Shown in pieces: positions 10,598-20,123 of a DNA stretch of 64,000 nt. Both the position numbers and the translations under genes were made by a program. Origin of the DNA: Gigaspora rosea (Eukaryota; Glomeromycota; Glomeromycetes; Diversisporales; Gigasporaceae); contig QKWP01000217.1 in the NCBI GenBank assembly GCA_003550325.1, forward strand, positions 30,650 through 94,649. Direction: 5' to 3'. The notes beneath the pieces are model-generated. The model ran no database searches. It was not told the DNA's origin and worked only from the letters and a program-made list of their open reading frames with translations. Each line of letters starts with the position of its first letter. Within the stretch, counting starts at the first letter, position 1.

Positions 10598-12662
10598 CTC
10601 CCTAGTAATTTATATAATCGTTTGAAATATTAATATAATATTCTGATTTAACAAATCATCAGCACATATTTGAACTTACTTTCTAGTATTTCAAATAATC
10701 TTGTAGCAATTTTTATTATTTCTAATTCTTAACAAGTCAATATCTACATTCAAAACTTACATCCTGGTACTTTATGGACGAAGTTAATCATAGCATTCGA
10801 TTTAAATAAATATAAGAAACCTAACTTCTAATTTAGTACTTACGCACTGATAGTTAATATATTTTATGTTATCGATGAAAACACCAATATTTAACTTTTG
10901 AATAAACATAATAGTGTATTCTATACTTACTCACTGTAAATATTTGAAGCTTTATTTAGCACTATATACGTTTTATTAAATGAATATAAATAATACTCAC
11001 GCACTAATAAGGTTAATTAATTAACGATTATTTTGAAATTTAACTCTAAATTATTTGTAAATTCTGCGATATGTGTTATTTAACTTACTCTCTAGTAGGT
11101 GACATAAATTATTGAAAGCATTCTTTATATATTCGTTTGAAATTCAGATTTAAAAGTGGATATATGTAATCAAACTTTATGCTCACCTAATATTCGATAT
11201 TTATAAGGAATCTGATTAACAATGATCATGCTTTGTGAAATTTTTAACAAATTTATTTACCCGCTTAATATTGATGTTATTTATTTAATAATAATTTGAC
11301 CATAGCCTGTAAACGAATATTAGTGCTCATAATTAAATTTATACTCACTCACTGACGTAATTATATGTCAATTTGAAGAATTATTCAGTATTAATTGTCG
11401 AAAATTAGTTTAATAAATAATGTATATAATAGAGCTTACTTGCTATTAAATGGATTAATTTAAGTGCGAAATATTATATTTTAAAGTCAATGCATGTATA
11501 CTGTATAAATAATTAATTTACTTTTTACTAATATATGGATTAATTTAAACATCAACAATATATTTTATTGTCAATACTTGATTAACATATGCATTTGAAG
11601 TTAATACTCACAAGCTAGATTTAATTATAAAGGAGTGCTTTATACTTATTTATAATGAGAATCATTGATATATATTTAATCCTTTACTCACACCTGGGAT
11701 TTGTCAATTAATGTATTTGAAATATTGGATTATTTTCTAATTTCAAAAAAACGAATGCGAATTATCAGTGTTCATACTCACTTGCTAATTAAGCAATTTA
11801 TATAATCGTTTGAGTTAATAATTCGTAGTAAGATTTGATCTAACAATATATGCAATTATTTCTTCTTACTCACGAGCTGGTTAATTGATTGGCGAATTAT
11901 TTACCACGAATTCTTAGGTTTAATTTAAAAGAGTAAATACAAATGGCAAAATCTATACTTACATTCTTAATTTGGTATAATATGCAATTATACAAAGCAT
12001 GTTTAGTGAATTTTCATTATGAAATATTCTTGGCAAATGCTGTTAATTTTTATACTCACTCATTTTCAATCTTCCTGATAATTGATGTAATCATTTAAAG
12101 TATGGTTTAGCATAACGAAGATATGAAGTAAATTTCAAACTCACTCTCTAAAAGTTGATATTATTTATGTTAATGTTGTTTAAAATATTATCGTATCAAT
12201 TCCTCGCGAAATTTTAATTTAATGCTACACATACGAGCTGGTAATTGAAATTTATTATTTAGAACTAATATATGATTGAATTCTGAACATAGCTAATAGT
12301 ATTCTATACTCACGTAATTGTAATGGGGACAATAGGGCTGGTACGTAAAATATGCATTTATTAAATAATTTGTAGCCAAGTCATTTTTAAGAATTAAGAT
12401 AACAAAATTCTGAGATAAAAGTTTATATTTACGTCCTAATAATTGATAGTCGTTTATTTAGCATTAATATATAGATATGTTTTATTAAACTATATACTGT
12501 ACTCACGCCATTCTATTATTAATTATATAAAGTATTATTAATTCATTTAGCATTCTGATTAAGAAAAACATGACTAAATTCAAACTTACGTCTGGCAATT
12601 AGGAATTGGTTCAATAATTTAGTATAGTTGAAGACTTAGAAAATTCAACAACTACATTTCTT
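10598..12662 (-). other. Micro-exon array, main segment: 24 splice-site pairs
   Basis: Read on the minus strand, units recur every 66-119 bp, each with acceptor YAG (or AAG), a tiny exon, then a donor. Donors are mostly GTGAGT or GTAAGT; others are GTAAGC, GTGAGC, GTAAAT and GTATGT. Exons from 5' to 3': AAAT 12656-12659 (weak donor GTAGTT); AC 12590-12591; AATGGC 12507-12512; GAC 12433-12435; 24 nt 12314-12337 (PYCPHYNY); CTC 12235-12237; AGA 12145-12147; 15 nt 12060-12074; AAT 11963-11965; CTC 11874-11876; CAA 11782-11784; GT 11692-11693; CTT 11612-11614; TAAAAA 11522-11527; CAA 11440-11442; TGA 11349-11351; CGG 11261-11263; zero-length at 11186/11187; AGA 11089-11091; TGC 11001-11003; TGA 10931-10933; TGC 10844-10846; GAT 10761-10763; AAA 10680-10682. 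A branch-site-like TGCTAAA precedes some acceptors (for example near 12460). Pattern seen in the sequence; splicing is inferred. Confidence 0.6.
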
Positions 12663-12669
12663 GAGAAAT

Positions 12670-13795
12670 TCAATAAAAAAAGTAATAAAGCACCTTCTCA
12701 TAAACTAGTTCTAACCGAATTTGACCTAACTTGTTGCAAATTTCGTTGATATTAGGACGATTATCTGGATTACCATTCCAAGCAGCATAATAAAGATTTT
12801 GGAAATCAATGGGAGTTCCTTCAATTGGATGTTCTCGTTGACCTTTGAGTAAACGACATGATATTTTTGTTGGTTTATTTTTAAAATCTTTAAAAGGAGG
12901 TGCACCACTCGACAGTTCCCAAAAAAGAACACCAATACTATAAATATCTGAATGCTTGTTCCATTTATACTTGAGCGGTTCTGGGAGGTGGTTTGGATCA
13001 CAATATTCACATCTTCCATAAACACCACTTGAAATAGATTCTGTTTCGTCATCTAATGACTTGGATAAATCAAAGTCTGTAATTATCATTCTGCCCTCAT
13101 GTACTAATGTTTTTATCATGCTAAATTTTATCAATGGTGTGTCCGGTATGTTAATAAAAACCAAATAATAATTATATAATGTAAAAAGAATTAAGAAAAT
13201 TTTCTTACAAGATCCCGATGAAGAATATTTGCCCCATGCAAACAGTTAATCCCGCTAGAAATTTCTTTTGCCATTCTAATCCTAGTAGGCCAATCTAATT
13301 TTGAAGAATAAACATTCAAATAATGTTCAAGATCTCCACTGTTTGCATATTTAAGAATCATATAATATGTTTCTGTTTTAGGATCTATTTTATGAATTTT
13401 AAGAAATGTTTTAATGATTATATATGTGTTTATTCATTTTATAAAAATTATCATACCTTGTATAATTCCAAAAATTTTATTATATTATCATGATTAGCTT
13501 TAGTAGTGCATTTAACCTTGCAATTTTAATATTAATAAGAATTATGACTGCAACATGAATTAATCTACTGTAACAAAATATAATACATACTTCTCTAATA
13601 AAAGCTTCTTCGTCATCATGTTCTAAAGTCTTCAAAGCCACAATTTTTTTTATGTCTTCCAAATAAACTTTATGTATAATTCCATACCCTCCCTCCCCAA
13701 TTTTTTCTAGTTGATCAGAAAAAGAATACTTGAAATTAGAAAAATTTTTATAAATAGTTCCAACTGCATATTCTTTAACTTTTTGCAAATTTCCT
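12670..13795 (-). pseudogene. Protein kinase domain C (third of three), degenerate
   Basis: Minus-strand exons: the N-lobe (about 13788-13591) has the glycine loop GEGGYG and VALK lysine and ends at donor GTATGT. Exon 13516-13457 (20 codons) has NHDNIIKFLELYK. Exon 13384-13209 has YANSGDLEHYL and HRDL and ends at GTAAGA. The last exon from 13120 has TDFDLSKS, SDIYSIGVLFWELSSGAPPF and NPDNRPNINEIC, with stop at 12670. The DFG motif is DFD. One base seems missing near 13110 (HDKNI then a frame change), and the exon start at 13384 is out of phase. The architecture matches the expanded TKL-like kinases of Rhizophagus. It is the best preserved of the three, but probably inactive. Confidence 0.7.
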
Positions 13796-15012
13796 CGATA
13801 ACAGGACGACTATCTGGCTTGCTATTCCAAGCAGCACAAAAGATTTTTGAAATCAACTGGAGTTCCTTCAATTGGAATTTCTCGATTACCATTGATTACA
13901 TTATGTGCTTTTAAAGCTTTAAAAGGAGGTAAGCCACTTGACAGTTCCCAAAAAAGAACACCAAGACTATAGATATCAGAATACTTATTCTATTCATATA
14001 TAAGTGGGCTCTGAAGGTATTGTGGATCAAAATATTCCCATTTTTCATATATTCCACTTGTTATAGATTTTGTTCTGTTGTATAAGGACTCTGCTAAACC
14101 AAAATCTGCAATAATCATTCTACCATCATGTACTAATATGTTCTTGTTGTGCTAAATTTATCAATATTGTATATCCAGTATGTTAATGAGTAAATAATAA
14201 TTATACAGTACTAGGCAGCAAAAAATATCCAATACTTATATATGAAGCATAAAAAGTGTTATAACTCAAGCAAATTATTTTAATAAAAATGTAATTTATT
14301 GGCCAATCAAAGTTGTTTATATAAAATTGACCAATCATAATTGATTATATAATCTTCAAAAAATATTGGATATTATTTTCAATTTGGTCTTTACAAAAAA
14401 TAATAAAAGAAAAGCCTCTTACAAGATTTCGATGAACAAGATTTGCTCTATGCAAATAGCTAATCCAATTAGAAATTTCTTTTGCTATTTTAATTTTAAT
14501 TAACCAATCTAAATTTGAAAAATGATTATTCAAATAACATTGAAGATCTCCACCATTTGCATACTGAAGAACTATATAAAATGTTTTGGATTCAGAATCT
14601 ATTTTATAAATTTTTAAAAGACTTCTTAGTAATAAATATTTAAAAAAAGTATGTTTATCAATTTTATAAAAATTAACATGCCTTGAGTAACTCCAAAAAA
14701 TTCCATTATATTTCATGGCAAACTTTATTGTATTTAACCTTAATTAAAATACCAAAATATAAATATTATAATGATATTGTAAAAAAAGATGTACTAACAA
14801 AAGTAATACAGACTTCTCTAATAAAGTCATAATATTCTTTCATCATCATGACCTAAAGTCTTCAAAGCCACGATTTGTTTTTATCTTTTACTGATAAATG
14901 AGCTTTATATATAACACCAAATTTACCTTTACTGATTTCTGTCTTGTTCTCAAATGAAGAATATTCAAATTTTTTTCCAAAAGCATTTTTTTCAAACATA
15001 TCTTTATAAATT
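13790..15012 (-). pseudogene. Protein kinase domain B (second of three), degenerate
   Basis: The N-lobe reads FEYSSFENKTEISKGKFGVIYKAHL at about 14990-14900. A middle exon (14716 to about 14420) has QYANGGDLQCYL and HRNLVRG, so the catalytic HRD is HRN. A C-lobe near 14160-13800 has NILVHDGRMIIADFGLAESL, SDIYSLGVLFWELSSGLPPF and CAAWNSKPDSRPVIEEIC. Stops and frameshifts include TAG where Trp is expected (YE-stop-NKYSD) and a shift near 13850. Its C-lobe runs directly into domain C with no intergenic gap. Confidence 0.7.
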
Positions 15013-16062
15013 GGTTCTAACCGCATATGGTCTAATTTTTTGCAAATTCCTTCAATTTCAGGATAATGACCTTTAAAACCAATAGGAGTTACTGCAATTG
15101 GAGTTTCTCGATCACCTTCAATTACATGTTTTGATTTTAAAACTCTAAAAGGTGGTCACCACTTGATAATTCCCAAAAAACAACACCAAGGCTATAGATA
15201 TCTGAAGGCATTTTTCATTTATATGTGAATGGACTTTGAAGATATTGTGGATCATAATATTCCCATCTTCTATATACTCTACTTGTTATAGATTTTGAGT
15301 TGTTATCTAATAACTCTGATAAACCAAAATCTGTAATAATCATTTTACCATCATGTACTAATATATTCTTATCATCTAAATTTTATCAATATTGTATATC
15401 TGTTATATTAATAATAAATAAATAATAATTTTACATAAAGAATAAAGAAAGCCACTTACTAGATTCCGATGTGCAATATTTTCATTATGCAAACACTTAA
15501 TCCTACTAGAAATTTCTTTGCCATTCTAATTTTAGTTGACCAATCTAATTTTGAAAAATGGTCATTCAAATAACATTGAAGATTTCCACTATTTGCATAC
15601 TGAAGATATGTTCTGGTTTCAGAATCTATTTAATGAATTTTAAGAGACTTCTTAATAATTAGATATTTAAAAATACTTGCTAATTCATTTTATAAAAATT
15701 AACATGCCTTTGTTATTCCAAGGAATTGTATTATATTATTATGATTAACTTTAGTAGTATATTTGACCTTGTAATTTTTAATATTAAAATATAAAGAATT
15801 ATAGTTGAACGTGAATAATATATGCTGTAACAAAAATAAAACGTACCTTTCTGATCAAATTGTCTAATGACTTTTCGTCATAATAATATAAAGTCTTTAA
15901 AGCCACAATTTGTTGTATATCTTTTAAATAAGATTTACATATTGTTCCAAACTTTCCTTTACTGATTTCTGTCTTATTCTCAAAAGAAGTATATTCGAAT
16001 TTTTGCCCAAAATCAATTTTTTCAAGCAAATCTTTATATGACATGTTTATAGAAAAACTCAA
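15012..16062 (-). pseudogene. Protein kinase domain A (first of three), degenerate
   Basis: The ATG at 16062 opens MSFSINMSYKDLLEKIDFG, with glycine loop SKGKFGTI and VALKTL. The exon ends at 15847 (donor GTACGT). Exon 15767-15708 (20 codons) has NHNNIIQFLGITK and is followed by GCATGT, a GC donor or a mutated GT. Later exons show YANSGNLQCYL, HRNL, ITDFGLSELL, DPQYLQSPF and SDIYSLGVVFWELSSG. TGA replaces Trp in TYK-stop-KMPSD, and a frameshift follows. The C-terminal part (CKKLDHMRLEPIYKDM) reads in frame straight into domain B. Confidence 0.7.
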
Positions 16063-16176
16063 TATTTAATACATTGAGCAATAATAAAGAACTAAGTGTT
16101 TGTAATTCAAAATTCACAGCTAGTCAATTTTTATAACTGATAACTGATTATCATTGTTACATATGTACATATACAG

Positions 16177-16900
16177 TGTTACACTTTTAAAGATGATAGT
16201 CAGGGTTATTAAATTAGTATGAAAATATGTATATTCAAGATTAGTTAGAATTTAAATGTATAAATTTATATCCAAAATCATGTGTTTAAGAATAGCAAAA
16301 AGCCTTTAATAAAGATTAGGAGTCATATGCCCTTTTGAATCTTCTTAAAGAATATTCATCATCCTAATACCCTGTTTACTATTCTGAGACTATTCTAGTG
16401 TTGTGATCTGATCTCTTCTACCTGATAGTAACAAATGGAGCTAGTTGTGTGGATATACACTGCGCTTCAGTTTTTGCCTCCACATAAACACATTGATATG
16501 AAAAATAACGACTTTTAACTCAGATATCTCAAAATTTCTGATCAAGAATTAAGAACAGACATTACTGAAAAAAAATTGTAGTAAATTAGCAGGCATTTTG
16601 AAGCTGAAAGGAATTTTTGTGGAATGTTAGTAGATTCTTGCAGGAGCTCAAAAATTAATGAGAGGAGTTTGTTACACTATAAAGATGATAGTCAGGGGTT
16701 ATTAATTTAGCATGAAAATATGCTAATTCAAGATTAGTTAGTATGGTTATAAATGTATATCCGAAATCATGTATTTAAGGAATAGCAAAAACTTTAATAA
16801 AGATATACCTTTTTTTGAATCTTCTCATAAGAAAGAATATTTATCATCCAAATGCCCCGTTTACTATCCTGAGACTATTCTTGGATTGTGATCTGATCTC
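16177..16900. repeat. Direct repeat of about 240 bp in two copies upstream of the kinases
   Basis: About 16177-16428 and 16671-16900 share AAAGATGATAGTCAGGG, TTCAAGATTAGTTAG, TTTACTAT(T/C)CTGAGACTATTCT and GTGATCTGATCTCT. The 240 bp between holds no gene. From 16901 to 17690 I see no feature beyond AT-rich DNA. The copies lie 5' of the minus-strand kinase start at 16062. Confidence 0.8.
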
Positions 16901-17696
16901 TCCTGTTGAACAGTTGTGATATTTGATGTACTGTGTATGTACGTACAATCCTATCACTATATGATCTATAAAATGATAGATTGTTTATGCGTAAATGTGA
17001 AATAAACTAGTAAGATCGCAAGGACAATAGCTCAGTTACTTTACAATAAAGATGGTAAAAAAACATAACCAAGTCACCATTGTGTATAGTATCTAAATTA
17101 ATTATTATTATTCTTTTTATCATTATCAATATATCAACGTATTGATCTGATGTGACTAATCTGTCGTTTAAAAAAAAAATCAACAGATTCAGTAAAATAA
17201 AACCTATTACCAAAGTATTACCACTATAAACTTCTGCATTAAATTTACTTTAGCAAGTTTGCATACATATTGATACATATCAAATATACAGTATAAGGAA
17301 ACAAATAAAAATGGGATTTCTTTTAGAAATTATGCGAAATCAATTTTTGTTCAATATTACTCTGCTCAGTTTCTATTTTTTATCTGACATTGTGCAATAA
17401 TTTGCATTAATCATCCTGATGTTTCCAATAGTCTATGAAGAAAATTATGGTAGCTAAAAATTAAGTTTTGTATGGTCTTGTTAATTTTTGTGGTGTGACT
17501 ATTGATATACACGTGGCATATAATAACAAAATTTTATTGCTATATAGAGCTGTTAAAGTTTATTTAAAGTTTGTTTATGTTTTAAATTAGGATTAGAAGT
17601 AACTGGGTATATAGTAAAATCGCAAAAGGAAAATTGTTCTGTTTTTAAAATACTGCCAAAATCGATAGCCTGTCAAATCGGATAAAAAATTGGTCT

Positions 17697-17785
17697 ACCA
17701 AGTCAGTTTCTGATATACTGTTGAACCTCCCAAAACTGATCCTGTCAAAATTGATAACCAAGTCAGTTTCTGATATACAGTCAGA
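17697..17785. repeat. 60-bp direct repeat with pogo-like end sequences
   Basis: ACCAAGTCAGTTTCTGATAT occurs at about 17697 and 17757. Each copy is followed by TA then CTGTTGAACCTCC or CAGTCAGACCTCC, resembling pogo-type terminal repeats. Confidence 0.7.
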
Positions 17786-18312
17786 CCTCCATATAGTCAT
17801 ACCCCATATAGTTACACCTCTATTAAGCACCCAATTTGTGTGATGGACTTAAAACATAGCCGAAATCCAAAATTGAATTAAAATAGAGTTTAAACTGAGT
17901 GAATTAAATAAAACCAATAAATGTAAAAAACCTCATTATAGTCACAAATCATTTATAATCGCTATCACTGTAAAAATTTGATTTTTAACAATTTTATTAA
18001 TAAAAAACCCTCATTATAGTCACCAATTTTTAACTAAATACAGATTATAAAATCTGATTGGCCAATATTCATATTCATGTATATTTAAATTATCTATTAA
18101 AAAAAACTTGATCTGCTTCCGGCAGCCGGGTAATTAACGCAAATACAAAAACACTGCAAGAAATAAAGTTTCTGAACACAAACAAAACCGTAGGGGCTTT
18201 TGCCCTAAAAATTAGGAAAAGGAAGTGCATAGGGTCAAAGAAAGAAGCAGAGGTCCGCGGTTTAGAGAGTTTGGAAAGACCGTATGGACCAAGATCGTTC
18301 AAGAAGCTAAAG

Positions 18313-20071
18313 ATGGATAAGAACAATACAAATCAAAATTTAAATAAATATTCAACAACAGCACGAATGTCAGATAAGACAGACGTCAACACAGGAGAAG
18401 AGAACAAGAAGAACTCTCCATCAAGAAACGAGATGAATGGTGAACCTAGTATTACCTCTCCTCAGATGGATGGAAGTCCAAACGCTAAAAAAACGATTTC
18501 GGAAAATTCTGGGGCAACGATCATCGAAATTGCTGGAACAATTGCGCAATCAAGCGGAACGGTTTCAGGTGACAATGACGTGATGGAATTGGATGTAGAT
18601 CCTAAGCCACAAAATGTGAATAGCAGTTTAGAATTTGAGGAATCGACGGAAGACGTACAGTCAGTTGAACCAGCACGTACCTCCAAGAAATGGTCCAGCT
18701 TCTTTACACAGTTAAGGCGGGGCCAAGCTACTTTTTCAAATTACACACCAAGAGTGGAAATTACAACCAAGAATAATAACGCACTCATCTTTGACATTCG
18801 TAGTCTAAATGACATACAAATGAATGACATTATCTCTACTCTATATAGCAAAATCGGCAATGATTTAGTTGGAGCAAAACCTCATTATACTAGAGGGAAA
18901 AGAACACATTTAGAACTGGTATTTAGCAGTGAAGATAAACAGCAACATTATGCAAAGGAAGGTATCTCGCTTTTTAGAAGATCGTTATTAGGTTATATAT
19001 CTACAAATTTGAGGAGAATGCATTTAGCAATAAAGGTGAGAAACATTCCAATTGGGGATAAAGACTTTATATCCAACNACATTTAGAACTGGTATTTAGC
19101 AGTGAAGATAAACAGCAACATTATGCAAAGGAAGGTATCTCGCTTTTTAGAAGATCGTTATTAGGTTATATACCTACAAATTTGAGGAGGACGCATTTAG
19201 CAATAAAGGTGAGAAACGTTCTAATTGGGGATAAAGACTTTATATCCAACAAGTCAAAGGAAGCTTTCGGAGACTTTGGACATATTAAGTCAATCAAACC
19301 ATTAGTGTATGAAGATACTCCAGTTTGCACAGATCAATGGATATTTTTATATGAAATAACAGAAGATCCGGAGTTAAACAAAAACTTCCAAGGCATACAA
19401 GTGTATGGGGCCAAAAAGTTACGACAGAATGGAGAGCGGCTCCTAAATTATGTTTCTATTGTGATCAAGCAGGGCACTTAAAAAGGGATTGTCCACAATA
19501 TAAAGAAGCAATAGAGCTTAGAAAGCAGTACAAGAAATATAAGGAAAACAAAAGGCATAAGCGAGAAAATTTAGATGAAACTAACCGAAATAGAAACAAC
19601 ACTGATAAGGAACAGAATAATGAAGGCAGCAAGGAATCGGACGGCCTGGTGCAAGATACTTTGGTCGGTGATGATATAGAAATGCTGTCACAAGAAGGTG
19701 AATCTCTCGAAACTATGCTAGAAGAAGACAGAAATAAGGAAAACCAACAGAAAATACAAGATAATATGTTGCAGCAAGTTGAAGCAAATACAGGCATACA
19801 TCAAGAAATGCCAGTTGAACAAGTAGATTTAAAGGAAACAAATCAACAGGCACAGATAAGTACTGAGGACACAGGTACGAACCCTTTGAACTTGGCTCAT
19901 GAATTTGTGCAGACACAACTACAGGAGAGTAATGTTGAAGTACAAGAAGATAATGGCTTTACAACAGTCAAGTACAAAAAACTTAGAACAAAGAAAAACA
20001 TACATTCAAATGATAGTAAATCTAGACCATATGTAAATAATAGACCATATAGGGATGGTCGTAATAAATAA
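18313..20071 (+). pseudogene. LINE ORF1: nucleic-acid-binding protein with CCHC knuckle
   Basis: The first ATG in frame is 18313 (MDKNNTNQNLNK). The N-terminal 130 residues are polar and probably disordered. A folded region follows (KKWSSFFTQLRRGQATF...). At 19078 an N joins two overlapping stretches of 172 bp. Collapsing the overlap restores the frame. A further frameshift near 19430 moves to the frame with the zinc knuckle CFYCDQAGHLKRDC (CX2CX4HX4C) at about 19451-19492. The tail is Glu/Gln-rich and ends at 20071 (RPYRDGRNK). In LINEs this protein packages the RNA. The stop of ORF1 lies 52 bp before the ORF2 ATG. Confidence 0.75.
18906..19250. repeat. 172-bp overlap duplicated around N at 19078 (probable assembly join)
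   Basis: Bases 18906-19077 recur at 19079-19250 (offset 173) with about five mismatches. The only other N of the window sits between them. The differences may reflect two alleles or two LINE copies being joined. Confidence 0.85.
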
Positions 20072-20123
20072 GTATAAATAGACGCAGATCTGAAGGCACA
20101 AATAATCAAATATATACAATAAT

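Noticed and set aside
9820..10625. Several overlapping open frames with FRNFRN or FGSFGSF repeats
   Set aside because: Produced by the CCGAAACTT repeat arms of the hAT-type element on either strand; no start context or domain.
11343..12074. TGA read as tryptophan (alternative code) to rescue the micro-exon frame
   Set aside because: The intact channel gene and LINE use TGG normally, and isolated TGAs here fit decay better than a code change.
10598..12662. Regular short motif with unique spacers resembles a CRISPR array
   Set aside because: The conserved core is only about 9 bp and degenerate, spacer lengths vary from about 65 to 119 bp, there are no cas genes and the genome is eukaryotic. 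The core is the splice-site consensus instead.
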